Assembly (NCBI RefSeq): GCF_001436045.1
Contig: NZ_AZER01000013.1
Coordinates: 146,731-204,018, forward strand
Origin: Limosilactobacillus frumenti DSM 13145
Lineage (GTDB): Bacteria; Bacillota; Bacilli; Lactobacillales; Lactobacillaceae
Direction: 5' to 3'
Length of the DNA stretch: 57,288 nucleotides
Below the pieces are notes generated by a model. The model had not been told where the DNA came from, searched no databases, and saw nothing but the letters and a program-made list of their open reading frames with translations. Position 1 is the first letter of the stretch, and the number at the start of each line of letters is the position of its first letter. Below are positions 19,600 through 29,960 of the stretch, piece after piece. The position numbers and the translations under genes were made by a program.

Positions 19600-22488
19600 C
19601 TAATGTTTTCGTTTAGCAAGCAACATGGTAATTATACCAACTAATAGTGACCAGATAAGGCCGATCAGACTTACTAAAGCACCAGTTCTAAGACCAGGAG
19701 TTTGGTAGCTCAATTGGACATGATGGCGCCCGGCTGGTAATTGCAAACCAACAAAGGCTTGGTTAGTTCGTAAAACGCGAACTGAATGCCCATTTACTCG
19801 TGCTGACCACCCTTTGGAATAAGGGATTGACGAGGTCAGAATACCAGGTTGGGTGGTGGTAATGCTACCACTGACCTGGTTATTGGCGAAGTGTAGGTTC
19901 GTCAAAGCGTGTGATTGGAGCTCATTAACCTGATGGTAGTAGTGATCATCAAGCTTTTCTGCAACCAGACGGTATTTGAGCTGGTAAGTACCTAGCTTGG
20001 TGGGCTGGAAGGAAAGCTGCTGTGGTAAACTACCACGATAATATCCTAAGTTCAGTGTTGTGTGGCGAATCATTTTGAAGAATGACAATGTACTTTGCCG
20101 ATACTGTTGAATAGTTTCGGTTCCGTAACGGGAGCCAACATTAATCTTATAACTCAAGTCTGGAGAACCGTTTAACACGTGGTAGCGCCAGTATTGGTAC
20201 TTACTGCCTCGCATATTAACGATGGAGCCCGGGTTAGTAGCCATTTGCTTTAAATGAGCTTGTTCGTACTTAATCTGTTCTTTCATTGTGAACGGTGTGA
20301 ACTTAATCTTGGCAAATTCGAGGTGCAGTTCACTACCCGCCAAGGCCTGCCGCTGGGCAGCGGTTAGTTTCAACTGTAAGTGGTATGTTTCAGTACTATC
20401 GGTGTACTTTAAGTGTTCAGGATTGATCTGATTAAAACGGTTGGAAATCAGTTGAGTCGTGATTGGCACTACTAATTGCTTCGTCTGAGCAGGCTGCATA
20501 TTATGCGTTGCCTTTTTGCTATCGTTGACTACCACGCCAGCTGCTAGTGCCCGTTCCTTTTCAGTTGGTGACAATTGGCGGTACCGACGGGGACTAATGT
20601 AACTACTTTGCCAGTATAGCAATGGGAAATTATCTGCCGTACGGTAGCGGTTCGTCTGAATAGGAATCAAATCCTGTTTAGATTTAGCAGTACTTGGTTG
20701 CCCTTTATCGTAGTTATAAATCGGGTCAGTTTGTTTATCGAGGTGGTAACCGGCTGGGATCTTCTCAGCATTAAGACCATCACTTTGGACAAAGAGGTAC
20801 TTAGTACCGTAGAAATGATTGAGAACAGTTCGATCGTCAGCTTGACGAATGGGAATGTTAGCAGTAGTTTGATTGTTTTGCAACGAATCGTTGAACTGCC
20901 CAAGGTAGCGGTTTTGTAATGAATAGTAGGAATCAATGTTGTGTAGTGATGAGGTCAGGTCGTTATCCAACAGCTTATTAGCAATAATTTGGTTTTGACT
21001 AATGGTTGATACACGGTAGAAGTAATTACTTGGCAGTCCTTTATCTAGACCACCATACCGTTGATGCGTCAAATGACTGTACTCACCGCGCGTTAACATA
21101 TCTGACGAGAAGTCACCGTTATACGGAAGTGAGGAGAAGATGGCATTGGCACCAGCGTTTAATGCGACCACGGCAACTAGAGCCGGTACTGCATACTTGG
21201 TAAGTTGGAGATTAATCGCCCATAGACCCATCAATGAGAGGAGTAGAAAGGCAATTGGCAAGAGAATGTCATTATTACCCTGAAAGATAAAGGTGAGCAT
21301 CAAAATGATTAAATAAATCAGGGTTGCCAACGTCAAACGGTTCATGGTCCGACGGTCAATTGTCGGTGCATGTTCTACCAAGATACATACCGTTAATGCT
21401 AATGGCAAGTAAATGAGCAGTGTCCAACGGTTGGAGGCAGCCATCATCCCGTTTAAGGTTGCTCCGACCGCAGGGATGAGCAGCATTACAAACGCAATGG
21501 CCAGACTAATTGTTAAGAGTGGATATTGACGGGCATGTAAATAAACGTAAACGATGGCGATAAAGCCAATTGATACAATCCCCAAAGCCGTCCAGAACAT
21601 GAAAGACCATTGACCACCGTTAATTAATTGTTTCGGTAGTAAGAGGTAGTAATATAGTGGATACGTCTTCAAACCGTTAGCAAAAGTTGCACCAACACGG
21701 GTGGAATTCATGACAGCTAACAGTTCAGGAATCCACATAATTGCGGATAACAGCAGACTAGTAATGGTTGCCAGAGCAAACTTAGCAATGGTTACTGGGT
21801 AGTTGAGTGTTTTGCGGTAATGGGTTAGTACCCGGATTACTAGGAACATGATAGCGCCAATTACTAAAATAAATGCCAAGTAGTAGTTGCTAATCAGCAT
21901 CCATGTGAAGACCAGAGTGAGCGGCCAGACGCGCCCACCTTGTAAGACCCGCTCTATTTGTACTACTAATAGCGGCAAGATAATAAATGGCGTTGTAAAA
22001 AAGGGTTGGGCGATACATGCATATAATAGGAAAGCATTTACTAAATATGTGCATGTTCCGACCATTACCGTGCTTGGTCGAAAGCTAAAGTGCTGGCAGA
22101 AATAAACAAATGCCAGGCCAACAAAATACATGCGCAGTACGGAAATTACACTAAAGGCAGTCGTGATTTTGGCAGCTGGAAACAGAAGAGCAATATAGGC
22201 AAATAAATCACCGATATTATAATAGGAAAAGACAGAAAATGTATCTGTCCCCAAACCCATTTTCCATGACCACTGGTTAATAGTAGTGGGATGGTGTAAC
22301 CACTCTATTACTGCTCGTCGATATTCAGCGAGAAGTGGTAAATGCTGGTTGAGAACATCCTTGGTCCAAAGAAAAGTATGGCCAAGGACAAGGTATGATC
22401 CGAAAACGCAGGCGGCCAGAAAGATAAACAGCAAACTGTAATATAGGTAATCTTTCTTCCGGACCTGATTGTTAAAACTGAAATTCAT
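19600..22488 (-). CDS. yfhO: YfhO family membrane protein, probable GT-C type glycosyltransferase
   Basis: 962 residues. The N-terminal half has about 12 hydrophobic segments with large extracellular loops; WTKDVLNQHLPLL near residue 40 holds the acidic residue expected in the first loop of GT-C enzymes, and GLGTDTFSVFSYY follows. A long extracellular region (about 450-930) precedes a final membrane helix and the basic tail AKRKH. YfhO proteins in Gram-positives are linked to glycosylation of lipoteichoic acid; the sugar and acceptor here are not known. AAGGAG precedes ATG at 22488, and an extended -10 lies upstream. It is antisense to its neighbours and interrupts the str-S10 order. Confidence 0.82.
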   Translation of the reverse strand: MNFSFNNQVRKKDYLYYSLLFIFLAACVFGSYLVLGHTFLWTKDVLNQHLPLLAEYRRAVIEWLHHPTTINQWSWKMGLGTDTFSVFSYYNIGDLFAYIALLFPAAKITTAFSVISVLRMYFVGLAFVYFCQHFSFRPSTVMVGTCTYLVNAFLLYACIAQPFFTTPFIILPLLVVQIERVLQGGRVWPLTLVFTWMLISNYYLAFILVIGAIMFLVIRVLTHYRKTLNYPVTIAKFALATITSLLLSAIMWIPELLAVMNSTRVGATFANGLKTYPLYYYLLLPKQLINGGQWSFMFWTALGIVSIGFIAIVYVYLHARQYPLLTISLAIAFVMLLIPAVGATLNGMMAASNRWTLLIYLPLALTVCILVEHAPTIDRRTMNRLTLATLIYLIILMLTFIFQGNNDILLPIAFLLLSLMGLWAINLQLTKYAVPALVAVVALNAGANAIFSSLPYNGDFSSDMLTRGEYSHLTHQRYGGLDKGLPSNYFYRVSTISQNQIIANKLLDNDLTSSLHNIDSYYSLQNRYLGQFNDSLQNNQTTANIPIRQADDRTVLNHFYGTKYLFVQSDGLNAEKIPAGYHLDKQTDPIYNYDKGQPSTAKSKQDLIPIQTNRYRTADNFPLLYWQSSYISPRRYRQLSPTEKERALAAGVVVNDSKKATHNMQPAQTKQLVVPITTQLISNRFNQINPEHLKYTDSTETYHLQLKLTAAQRQALAGSELHLEFAKIKFTPFTMKEQIKYEQAHLKQMATNPGSIVNMRGSKYQYWRYHVLNGSPDLSYKINVGSRYGTETIQQYRQSTLSFFKMIRHTTLNLGYYRGSLPQQLSFQPTKLGTYQLKYRLVAEKLDDHYYHQVNELQSHALTNLHFANNQVSGSITTTQPGILTSSIPYSKGWSARVNGHSVRVLRTNQAFVGLQLPAGRHHVQLSYQTPGLRTGALVSLIGLIWSLLVGIITMLLAKRKH

Positions 22489-22543
22489 TTTTGACTCCTT
22501 AAAAATCGATCCGCATTAATGGTTTCGATTCGATAACAAAACT

Positions 22544-22552
22544 ATTCTATCA
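22544..22552 (-). promoter_or_regulatory. Extended -10 for the yfhO-like gene
   Basis: On the minus strand the bases read TGATAGAAT, a TGn extended -10, about 55 bases before the start codon. No strong -35 is visible. Confidence 0.45.
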
Positions 22553-22651
22553 TTTTGCACAAAGCAGCTGAAAAAGAATTTAGGTAAAACAGCAGAAAAG
22601 TTGCTGAAATAAAATTGTAATAGAGAAAGCAAAATTAATTCGTTAAAAGAC

Positions 22652-22680
22652 TTGATATGACAATGATTCTTTAGTATTAT
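22652..22680 (+). promoter_or_regulatory. Promoter of the S10-spc-alpha cluster
   Basis: TTGATA (22652-22657), a 17-base spacer, TATTAT (22675-22680). It is the first strong promoter before rpsJ and leaves a leader of about 165 bases. Confidence 0.7.
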
Positions 22681-22687
22681 GGATAGG

Positions 22688-22832
22688 TGCTTGAGCAAAG
22701 AGGGGTGAATTATACACTCCCCCATATAAGCTGAAGCTGCGACGCGATGATGCGGAAGGTTGCGACACACCCGGCCGCTTTGCCACAGGATGTGGCGGTA
22801 ATTTCCGCGGAGCTAGTCAAATTTTAAATCTG
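22688..22832 (+). promoter_or_regulatory. Structured leader of the S10 operon
   Basis: The GC-rich leader contains a perfect hairpin GCCACA (22782-22787) / TGTGGC (22791-22796). It also has alternating complementary blocks: GCGG (22752-22755), CCGC (22775-22778), GCGG (22795-22798) and CCGC (22805-22808), which allow mutually exclusive pairings. Control by a ribosomal protein (L4 in E. coli) is inferred from position only. The rest of the 22489-22849 gap holds the two divergent promoters and nothing else I can name. Confidence 0.5.
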
Positions 22833-22849
22833 ACGAAGGAGGGAATATA

Positions 22850-23158
22850 ATGGCAAAACAAAAGATTCGTATTCGGTTAAAGGCTTATGAACACCGTATT
22901 CTTGACCAATCAGCAGACAAGATTGTTGAAACTGCAAAGCGTACTGGTGCTCAAATTTCAGGTCCGATTCCACTTCCTACTGAACGGACTCTCTACACTG
23001 TTCTCCGTTCACCACACAAGTTCAAGAAGTCTCGGGAACAATTTGAAATGCGGACTCACAAGCGTTTGATCGACATCATTGACCCAACACCAAAGACTGT
23101 TGATTCATTAATGAAACTCGATCTGCCAAGTGGTGTTGACATCGAAATCAAGCTCTAA
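22850..23158 (+). CDS. rpsJ: 30S ribosomal protein S10 (NusE)
   Basis: 102 residues, standard length. It is part of the 30S head and also acts as NusE in antitermination. [18 protein letters not shown] and the loop [18 protein letters not shown] are diagnostic. GAAGGAGGG precedes ATG 22850. First gene of the cluster, behind the structured leader. Confidence 0.98.
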   Translation: MAKQKIRIRLKAYEHRILDQSADKIVETAKRTGAQISGPIPLPTERTLYTVLRSPHKFKKSREQFEMRTHKRLIDIIDPTPKTVDSLMKLDLPSGVDIEIKL

Positions 23159-23203
23159 TTTTAACTATAACTAATAAATTAAAACAAAATAGGAGGTGTA
23201 CTC

Positions 23204-23866
23204 ATGGCCAAAGGAATCTTAGGTAAGAAGGTTGGAATGACTCAAGTATTCACTGACAATGGTGAATTAGTTCCAGTTACTGTTATCGATGTAACTCCAA
23301 ACGTTGTTATGCAAATTAAGACCGTTGAAAACGATGGTTACAACGCTGTTCAATTGGGATTCGATGACAAGCGCGAAATCTTGAGCAACAAGCCTGAACA
23401 AGGTCATGCAGCAAAAGCAAACACGACCCCTAAGCGCTTCATCGGTGAAATCCGTGACGCTGAATTAGGGGATGACATCAAGGTTGGAGACGAAGTTAAG
23501 GCTGATGTCTTCAATGAAGGTGAAACTGTCGACGTTACGGGTGTTACTAAGGGTCATGGTTACCAAGGTAACATTCACAAGGATAACCAATCACGTGGTC
23601 CTATGTCACACGGTTCTCGTTATCACCGTCGTCCAGGTTCATTAGGACCAATCATTAACCGTGTTGTTAAGGGAATGAAGTTACCAGGTCGTATGGGTGG
23701 CAAGACTGTCACTATGCAACACCTTGAAGTTGTTAAGGTTGACCTCGATAACAATGTTCTTTTAATCAAGGGTAATGTTCCAGGTGCTAACAAGTCCTAC
23801 GTTACTATTAAAAACTCTGTGAAGGCTAACACTAAGAAGAGCCTGAGCAAGCAACACAATAAATAA
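23204..23866 (+). CDS. rplC: 50S ribosomal protein L3
   Basis: 220 residues. L3 binds near the peptidyl transferase centre and starts 50S assembly. The N-terminus [15 protein letters not shown] and the central extension with [15 protein letters not shown] and MAGRMG-like [12 protein letters not shown] are conserved. The C-terminus is slightly longer than in E. coli, with a lysine-rich tail. TAGGAGGTG precedes ATG 23204. Confidence 0.98.
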   Translation: MAKGILGKKVGMTQVFTDNGELVPVTVIDVTPNVVMQIKTVENDGYNAVQLGFDDKREILSNKPEQGHAAKANTTPKRFIGEIRDAELGDDIKVGDEVKADVFNEGETVDVTGVTKGHGYQGNIHKDNQSRGPMSHGSRYHRRPGSLGPIINRVVKGMKLPGRMGGKTVTMQHLEVVKVDLDNNVLLIKGNVPGANKSYVTIKNSVKANTKKSLSKQHNK

Positions 23867-23887
23867 TAAGAAAGGAGGAAGTTAATA

Positions 23888-24511
23888 ATGACTAGCGTTA
23901 ATTTGTACAAGCAAGATGGTAGCCAAAACGGTACTATCGATTTGAACGCTGACATTTTCGGCATTGAACCAAATGAAAATGCTGAATTCGATGCTATTCT
24001 TCGTCAACGTGCATCCTTACGTCAAGGTACTCACGCTGTTAAGAATCGCTCAGCTGTTAGCGGTGGTGGTAAGAAGCCATGGCGTCAAAAGGGTACTGGT
24101 CGTGCCCGTCAAGGTTCAATCCGTGCACCACAATTCCGTGGCGGTGGTATCGTATTTGGACCCACTCCACGTTCATACAAGTACAGCCTTCCTCGTAAGG
24201 TTCGTCAACTTGCTATCAAGTCAGCTCTTTCCCAAAAGGTTCTTGATGACAGCTTAGTTGTTGTGGATTCACTCAACTTTGATGCACCAAAGACTAAGGA
24301 ATTTGCTGGTGTGATGGACAACCTGAAAGTGACTGAAAAGGCACTGGTTGTTGTTACTGATGATGACAAGAACGCAGCATTGTCTGCTCGTAACCTGGCC
24401 AACGCTACTGTTGTTACTCCAGCTGGAGTTAACATCTTAAACGTTGTTGACAGCCAAAAGATTGTCATCACTAAGTCAGCTCTTTCTCAAGTAGAGGAGG
24501 TGCTCGCATAA
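23888..24511 (+). CDS. rplD: 50S ribosomal protein L4
   Basis: 207 residues. It lines the peptide exit tunnel; the tunnel loop with [16 protein letters not shown] (about 62-78) is intact, so no macrolide-resistance change is evident. In E. coli L4 is the autogenous repressor of the S10 operon; whether that holds here is unknown. The stop codon overlaps the rplW start by one base, suggesting translational coupling. Confidence 0.98.
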   Translation: MTSVNLYKQDGSQNGTIDLNADIFGIEPNENAEFDAILRQRASLRQGTHAVKNRSAVSGGGKKPWRQKGTGRARQGSIRAPQFRGGGIVFGPTPRSYKYSLPRKVRQLAIKSALSQKVLDDSLVVVDSLNFDAPKTKEFAGVMDNLKVTEKALVVVTDDDKNAALSARNLANATVVTPAGVNILNVVDSQKIVITKSALSQVEEVLA

Positions 24512-24807
24512 TGGAAGCACGTCAAGTTATTTTACGCCCAGTTGTTACCGAAGCTTCAATGGCTGGCATGGACAACAAGCGTTACACATTCGATGTTGAT
24601 TTACGAGCAACTAAGACTCAAGTTAAGAACGCAGTTGAAGAAGTCTTCGGCGTTAAGGTTGTTAAGGTTAACATCATGAACTTAAAGGGTAAGAAGAAGC
24701 GTCAAGGCCGTTACGTTGGTTACACTAAGCGTCGTCGTAAGGCTATTGTTACTCTTTCTGCCGATTCAGACGAAATTAAGCTGTTCAACGATGACAGCAA
24801 CAACTAA
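24511..24807 (+). CDS. rplW: 50S ribosomal protein L23
   Basis: 98 residues. L23 sits at the tunnel exit and is the docking site of trigger factor and SRP. The motif [24 protein letters not shown] is typical of the family. GAGGAGG (24494-24499 region, inside rplD) serves as its binding site; start ATG 24511 overlaps the rplD stop. Confidence 0.97.
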   Translation: MEARQVILRPVVTEASMAGMDNKRYTFDVDLRATKTQVKNAVEEVFGVKVVKVNIMNLKGKKKRQGRYVGYTKRRRKAIVTLSADSDEIKLFNDDSNN

Positions 24808-24832
24808 TCATTAAAAAAAGGAGGAAAACAAA

Positions 24833-25678
24833 GTGGGAATTCGTAAGTACAAACCTACCACTAACGGTCGCCGTAACATGAACGGTTATGACTTTGATGT
24901 GATTACTAAGTCAACCCCAGAAAAGTCATTGTTGGCTCCATTAAAGCACACCGCTGGTCGTAACAGTTACGGCCACATCACTGTTCGTCACCGTGGTGGC
25001 GGTGTTAAACGTCAATACCGTCTTATCGACTTCAAGCGGATCAAGGATGATGTTCCAGCAACTGTTAAGGCTATTGAATACGATCCAAACCGGACTGCAA
25101 ACATTGCTTTACTTGGTTACGCCGATGGTACTAAGTCATACATCTTAGCACCTAAGGGCTTGAAGGTTGGCATGACTGTTCAATCTGGTCCAGATGCAGA
25201 TATCAAGGTTGGTAACGCTCTTCCATTGAAGAACATTCCAGTTGGTACTGTTATCCACAACATTGAATTAAAGCCAGGTAAGGGTGGCCAATTAGCTCGT
25301 TCAGCTGGTGCTTCTGCTCAATTACTTGGTAAGGAAGAAAAGTACGTCTTAGTTCGTCTTTCATCTGGTGAAGTTCGGATGGTTCTTGCAACTTGCCGTG
25401 CAACTATCGGTACTGTTGGTAACGACGAACACGCCCTGATCATTAAGGGTAAGGCTGGTCGGACCCGTTATGCAGGTCAACGTCCACACGTTCGTGGTTC
25501 TGTAATGAACCCTAACGATCACCCACATGGTGGTGGTGAAGGTAAGCAACCTGTTGGTTTACCATCTCCTCTGTCTCCATGGGGTAAGAAGACTGCTGGT
25601 AAGAAGACCCGTTCACACAAGGCTCGTTCAAACAAGTTCATTGTTCGTGGCCGGAAGCGTGGTCCACATACTCGTTAA
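24833..25678 (+). CDS. rplB: 50S ribosomal protein L2
   Basis: 281 residues. A core protein of the peptidyl transferase region. The start is GTG 24833 with AAAGGAGGAAAA upstream. The RNA-binding segment [10 protein letters not shown]-like ([16 protein letters not shown]) and the C-terminal HPHGGGEG motif with the conserved histidine required for activity are present. Confidence 0.98.
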   Translation: MGIRKYKPTTNGRRNMNGYDFDVITKSTPEKSLLAPLKHTAGRNSYGHITVRHRGGGVKRQYRLIDFKRIKDDVPATVKAIEYDPNRTANIALLGYADGTKSYILAPKGLKVGMTVQSGPDADIKVGNALPLKNIPVGTVIHNIELKPGKGGQLARSAGASAQLLGKEEKYVLVRLSSGEVRMVLATCRATIGTVGNDEHALIIKGKAGRTRYAGQRPHVRGSVMNPNDHPHGGGEGKQPVGLPSPLSPWGKKTAGKKTRSHKARSNKFIVRGRKRGPHTR

Positions 25679-25718
25679 TATTAAATATCGTCTAAATACC
25701 CGAGAGGAGGTACACTAA

Positions 25719-25994
25719 ATGGGTCGTAGTTTGAAGAAGGGACCTTTCGCTGACGCTTCTCTGCTTAAGAAGGTTAAGGAACAAGAAGGTTCTGAAAAGA
25801 AGACTGTCATCAAGACATGGTCACGTCGTTCAACAATTTTCCCAAGCTTTATTGGTTACACATTTGCCGTTTACGATGGTCGGAAGCATGTACCAGTTTA
25901 CGTACAAGAAGATATGGTAGGTCACAAGCTTGGTGAATTTGTTCCAACTCGGACTTTCCATGGTCACGCAACAGATGACAAGAAGACAAAGTAA
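25719..25994 (+). CDS. rpsS: 30S ribosomal protein S19
   Basis: 91 residues. It forms the S13-S19 complex in the 30S head. GRSLKKGPF at the N-terminus and the [10 protein letters not shown] and [12 protein letters not shown] segments are diagnostic. GAGAGGAGGTA precedes ATG 25719; rplV follows after 17 bases. Confidence 0.98.
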   Translation: MGRSLKKGPFADASLLKKVKEQEGSEKKTVIKTWSRRSTIFPSFIGYTFAVYDGRKHVPVYVQEDMVGHKLGEFVPTRTFHGHATDDKKTK

Positions 25995-26011
25995 GGAGGG
26001 TGAATTAAGAC

Positions 26012-26359
26012 ATGGCTGAAAACATTACATCCGCTAAGGCAACTGCCAAGATGGTCCGTGTTTCTGCACGGAAAGTTCGTCTTGTTTTAGACGCCATCCG
26101 TGGTAAGAGCGTTGCCGAAGCATTTGCTATTCTGAAGTTCACTCCTCGTGGTGCCGCTTCAGATGTTGAAAAAGTATTAAAATCTGCTGTTGCAAACGCT
26201 GAAAACAACTTTGACTTAGATCGTGCTTCATTATTTGTTAGCGAAGCATTTGCCAACGAAGGACCAACCCTTAAGCGGTTCCGTCCACGTGCTAAGGGTT
26301 CTGCTTCACCAATTAACAAGCGGACTAGTCACATCACAGTGGTTGTTACAGAACGATAG
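26012..26359 (+). CDS. rplV: 50S ribosomal protein L22
   Basis: 115 residues. It helps shape the exit tunnel. The N-terminal [18 protein letters not shown] and the beta-hairpin with [21 protein letters not shown] are conserved; the hairpin shows no insertion of the macrolide-resistance type. AAGGAGGG overlaps the end of rpsS. Confidence 0.98.
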   Translation: MAENITSAKATAKMVRVSARKVRLVLDAIRGKSVAEAFAILKFTPRGAASDVEKVLKSAVANAENNFDLDRASLFVSEAFANEGPTLKRFRPRAKGSASPINKRTSHITVVVTER

Positions 26360-26371
26360 GAGGAATGAATA

Positions 26372-27028
26372 GTGGGTCAAAAGATCAATCCTAATGGTTT
26401 TCGTGTTGGGGTCATTCGCGACTGGACTGCTAAGTGGTACGCTGACAAAGAATTTGCCAACTACTTGAACGAAGACCTTCGGATCCGTAAGTACATTGAA
26501 AAGCGACTTGCTGATGCCTCAGTATCAACCGTTGAAATTGAACGTGCTGCTAACCGCGTAAACGTTTCAATTCATACTGCCAAGCCTGGTATGGTTATTG
26601 GTAAGGGTGGTTCAGAAGTTGAAGCACTTCGTAAGGAATTAAATAAGTTAACTGGCAAGCGTGTCCACATCAACATTGTGGAAATTAAGAAGCCAGACTT
26701 AGATGCACACCTTGTTGGTGAAAGCATTGCTCGTCAATTGGAAGCTCGTATTGCCTTCCGTCGTGCAATGCGTGGTGCTATGCAACGTGCAATGCGTGCC
26801 GGTGCAAAGGGTATTAAGACCCAAGTTGCTGGTCGTTTGAACGGTGCAGATATGTCTCGTGTTGAATCATACTCAGATGGTACTGTTCCATTGCATACTT
26901 TACGTGCTGATATTGATTACTCATGGGATGAAGCACACACCACTTACGGTGTTCTTGGTGTTAAGACCTGGATCTACCGTGGTGAAGTTTTACCAACCAA
27001 GAAGAACGATGAACAAGGAGGGAAGTAA
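26372..27028 (+). CDS. rpsC: 30S ribosomal protein S3
   Basis: 218 residues, starting with GTG 26372 after TAGGAGG. The N-terminal [12 protein letters not shown] and the type 2 KH domain with GKGG at 77-80 are present. S3 lines the mRNA entry channel with S4 and S5. It ends four bases before rplP. Confidence 0.98.
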   Translation: MGQKINPNGFRVGVIRDWTAKWYADKEFANYLNEDLRIRKYIEKRLADASVSTVEIERAANRVNVSIHTAKPGMVIGKGGSEVEALRKELNKLTGKRVHINIVEIKKPDLDAHLVGESIARQLEARIAFRRAMRGAMQRAMRAGAKGIKTQVAGRLNGADMSRVESYSDGTVPLHTLRADIDYSWDEAHTTYGVLGVKTWIYRGEVLPTKKNDEQGGK

Positions 27029-27031
27029 AAC

Positions 27032-27466
27032 ATGCTAGTACCTAAGCGAGTTAAGCACCGTAAGGTTCAACGTGGCCACATGCGTGGTGAAGCTAAGGGT
27101 GGCAAGACTGTTACCTTTGGTGACTATGGTTTACAAGCGTTGGATTCCCATTGGATTAGTAACCGTCAAATTGAAGCTGCTCGTGTTGCTATTACCCGTT
27201 ACATGAAGCGTGGTGGTAAGGTCTGGATCAAGATCTTCCCTCAACTCTCCTACACTAGCAAAGGTGTTGGTGTCCGGATGGGTAATGGTAAGGGTGCTCC
27301 TGAAGGATGGGTTGCACCAGTTAAGCGTGGCAAGGTAATGTTTGAAGTAGGGGGCGTCTCTGAAGAAGTTGCCCACGAAGCTTTACGTCTTGCCGGTCAC
27401 AAGTTGCCAGTTCGCACTAAGATCATCAAACGTGAGGAAGTAGGTGGACAATCTAATGAAAAGTAA
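27032..27466 (+). CDS. rplP: 50S ribosomal protein L16
   Basis: 144 residues. It organises the A site and helps position aminoacyl-tRNA. [15 protein letters not shown] and the [19 protein letters not shown] segment are diagnostic. CAAGGAGGGAAG precedes ATG 27032. Its last 11 bases overlap rpmC in another frame. Confidence 0.98.
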
Positions 27467-27662
27467 AGATTACGTACAAGAACTGAATGGATTAACCACT
27501 GATAAGCTACTTGACCGTGAAAAGGAACTGAAGGAGCAATTATTTAACTTACGTTTCCAATTAGCTACTGGCCAATTGGAAAACACTGCAAGTCTTAAGC
27601 AAGTACGCAAAGACATTGCCCGGGTTAAGACAGTTCTTCGTCAACAAGAATTAAACAAATAA
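27456..27662 (+). CDS. rpmC: 50S ribosomal protein L29
   Basis: 68 residues from ATG 27456 ([12 protein letters not shown]), with AGGTGGA at 27442-27448. A GTG at 27444 would add four residues but overlaps that site. The two-helix protein sits near the tunnel exit; [16 protein letters not shown]-like sequence is clear. Start overlaps the 3' end of rplP, suggesting coupling. Confidence 0.95.
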
Positions 27663-27686
27663 GAATACGAAAAGGAGGATTAGCGC

Positions 27687-27953
27687 ATGAGTGAAGAACG
27701 TAATGCACGTAAGGTTTATCAAGGCCGCGTTGTTTCCGATAAAATGGATAAGACCATTACTGTTGTTATTGACACTTACAAGAGTGCTCCAATCTACGGT
27801 AAGCGTGTTAAGTACTCAAAGAAGTACTATGTTCATGACGAAAACAACGAAGCTAAGATGGGCGACACTGTAGAAATTATGGAAACTCGTCCATTGTCGG
27901 CAAAGAAGCGTTTCCGTCTTGTTAAAATTGTCGAAAAGGCTGCTACCCTTTAA
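27687..27953 (+). CDS. rpsQ: 30S ribosomal protein S17
   Basis: 88 residues. A primary 16S rRNA binder with an OB fold. [19 protein letters not shown] and [11 protein letters not shown] are characteristic. AAAGGAGGA precedes ATG 27687. Confidence 0.98.
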   Translation: MSEERNARKVYQGRVVSDKMDKTITVVIDTYKSAPIYGKRVKYSKKYYVHDENNEAKMGDTVEIMETRPLSAKKRFRLVKIVEKAATL

Positions 27954-28018
27954 TTAGCAGAAATACTCTAAAATTCGTATTCTAATTCTTAATTGTAGAT
28001 GGAAGGAGGACATTAACC

Positions 28019-28387
28019 GTGATTCAACAAGAAAGTCGGTTGAAGGTCGCTGATAACTCCGGTGCCCGCGAAATCTTGGTAATTAAGATTTTGGGTGGTT
28101 CCCGTGTCAAGACTGGTAACATTGGTGACATCATTGTTGCTACTGTAAAACAGGCAACACCAGGTGGCGTTGTCAAAAAGGGTGATGTTGTTAAGGCCGT
28201 AGTTGTACGGACTAAGCAAGGATTACACCGTAAGGATGGTTCATACATCAAGTTTGATGAAAACGCAGCTGTGCTGATCAACAACGATAAGAGCCCTAAG
28301 GGTACCCGTATTTTTGGCCCAATCGCTCGTGAACTTCGTGGAGACGACTTCATGAAGATCATCTCATTAGCACCAGAAGTTCTGTAA
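28019..28387 (+). CDS. rplN: 50S ribosomal protein L14
   Basis: 122 residues, starting with GTG 28019 after [30 protein letters not shown] is the family signature. It forms an intersubunit bridge and is the binding site of the silencing factor RsfS. The 65-base gap from rpsQ holds no clear promoter or terminator. Confidence 0.98.
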   Translation: MIQQESRLKVADNSGAREILVIKILGGSRVKTGNIGDIIVATVKQATPGGVVKKGDVVKAVVVRTKQGLHRKDGSYIKFDENAAVLINNDKSPKGTRIFGPIARELRGDDFMKIISLAPEVL

Positions 28388-28421
28388 GATTTAACCAAAA
28401 ATAAGGAGGTGCACAATCAAC

Positions 28422-28730
28422 ATGTTCATTAAAACAGGTGACAAAGTTCGCGTTATCGCCGGTAAGGATAAGGGCAAGGAAGGTACTGTTAAGAAGACCA
28501 TTGCTTCAGCTAACCGTGTAATTGTTGAAGGTATCAACATGGTCAAGAAGCACCAAAAGCCAAGTAACTCAAACCCTAACGGTGGTGTTATTGATACCGA
28601 AGCCGCTATTGATGCTTCAAACGTAATGCTGATTGATCCTTCTACTAACGAACCAACACGTGTTGGATTTAAGTTCGTTGATGGTAAGAAGGTTCGTGTT
28701 GCCAAGAAGTCAGGCAAGACTATCGATTAA
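28422..28730 (+). CDS. rplX: 50S ribosomal protein L24
   Basis: 102 residues. An early 23S rRNA assembly protein. The KOW motif [18 protein letters not shown] (about 6-23) is present, and [22 protein letters not shown] closes the domain. AAGGAGGTG precedes ATG 28422. Confidence 0.97.
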   Translation: MFIKTGDKVRVIAGKDKGKEGTVKKTIASANRVIVEGINMVKKHQKPSNSNPNGGVIDTEAAIDASNVMLIDPSTNEPTRVGFKFVDGKKVRVAKKSGKTID

Positions 28731-28757
28731 TAATTCAGGAAAGGAGGAATAATTTCA

Positions 28758-29300
28758 ATGGAAAATCGTTTAAAAGCTAAGTACGAAAGTGAAATTCGTC
28801 CAGCATTAATTGATAAGTTCAACTACTCATCAGTTATGCAAGCACCTAAGATTGACAAGATCGTTTTGAACATGGGTGTTGGTGATGCAACTAGCAACTC
28901 AAAGAACCTTGATGAAGCCGTTGAAGAACTCGGTTTGATTTCTGGTCAAAAGCCATTGATCACTAAGGCCAAGAAGTCAATCGCCGGCTTCCGTCTTCGT
29001 GAAGGAATGTCAATTGGTGCTAAGGTTACCTTACGTGGTGAACGTATGTATGACTTCTTAGACAAGTTGATCAACGTTTCTCTTCCACGTGTTCGTGACT
29101 TCCATGGTGTAAGCAACAAGTCATTTGATGGCCGTGGTAACTACACTCTTGGTGTTCGTGAACAATTAATCTTCCCAGAAATTGATTATGATAAGGTTAA
29201 CCGTGTTCGTGGTTTGGACATTGTTATCGTAACTACTGCTCAAACTGATGAAGAATCACACGAATTACTGGCTCAACTTGGTATGCCGTTTGCTAAATAA
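28758..29300 (+). CDS. rplE: 50S ribosomal protein L5
   Basis: 180 residues. It binds 5S rRNA and contacts P-site t[31 protein letters not shown] and [11 protein letters not shown] are diagnostic. AAAGGAGGAA precedes ATG 28758; rpsN follows after 15 bases. Confidence 0.98.
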   Translation: MENRLKAKYESEIRPALIDKFNYSSVMQAPKIDKIVLNMGVGDATSNSKNLDEAVEELGLISGQKPLITKAKKSIAGFRLREGMSIGAKVTLRGERMYDFLDKLINVSLPRVRDFHGVSNKSFDGRGNYTLGVREQLIFPEIDYDKVNRVRGLDIVIVTTAQTDEESHELLAQLGMPFAK

Positions 29301-29315
29301 AGGAGGTTCCACAAA

Positions 29316-29501
29316 TTGGCTAAAAAATCAATGATTGCTAAGTGCAACCGTCCAGCTAAGTTCTCAAGTCGTGAATACACGCGTTGTGCACGTTGTGGAC
29401 GTCCGCACTCAGTTTACCGTAAGTTCCACTTATGCCGGCTTTGCTTGCGTGAACTTGCCCACAAGGGTCAAATTCCTGGCTTAAAGAAGGCTAGCTGGTA
29501 A
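29316..29501 (+). CDS. rpsN: 30S ribosomal protein S14, zinc-binding (type Z)
   Basis: 61 residues, starting with TTG 29316 after AAAGGAGGTT. Cysteines C24, C27, C40 and C43 form the zinc ribbon that distinguishes the short C+ form from the zinc-free paralog used in zinc starvation. Its place between rplE and rpsH is the standard spc order. Confidence 0.97.
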   Translation: MAKKSMIAKCNRPAKFSSREYTRCARCGRPHSVYRKFHLCRLCLRELAHKGQIPGLKKASW

Positions 29502-29532
29502 ACAAATCACCGACAAAAGGAGGAAAACATCG

Positions 29533-29931
29533 ATGTCTATGAGTGATCCAATCGCAGATTTCTTAACTCGTATTCGTAACGCCAACATGGCTCACCACGA
29601 ATCAGTTGAAGCACCTGCATCAAAGATGAAGAAGGACATCGCTGAAATCTTAAAGAACGAAGGTTTCATTCGCGATGTTGAATACGTTGACGATAACAAG
29701 CAAGGCATCATTCGTGTCTTCTTGAAGTATGGTAAGGATGGCCAACGGGTTATTTCCGGATTAAAGCGGATTTCAAAGCCTGGTCTTCGTACTTACGTCA
29801 AGGCAGACGCTGTGCCTAAAGTTCTCAACGGATTAGGGATTGCCATTATCTCAACATCTGAAGGTGTTGTGACTGACAAGGTTGCTCGCGCCAAGAACAT
29901 TGGTGGCGAAGTTATCGCCTACATCTGGTAA
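29533..29931 (+). CDS. rpsH: 30S ribosomal protein S8
   Basis: 132 residues. A central-domain organiser of 16S rRNA and, in E. coli, the spc operon repressor. [14 protein letters not shown] and the C-terminal [20 protein letters not shown] are typical. AAAGGAGGAAAA precedes ATG 29533. Confidence 0.98.
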   Translation: MSMSDPIADFLTRIRNANMAHHESVEAPASKMKKDIAEILKNEGFIRDVEYVDDNKQGIIRVFLKYGKDGQRVISGLKRISKPGLRTYVKADAVPKVLNGLGIAIISTSEGVVTDKVARAKNIGGEVIAYIW

Positions 29932-29960
29932 TAAATTAAAACAAGTTAGGAGGTGCAAGC

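Noticed and set aside
22516-22770. Minus-strand open frame of 84 codons in the S10 leader
   Set aside because: It overlaps the promoters and structured leader, has no ribosome site and no similarity I can recognise.
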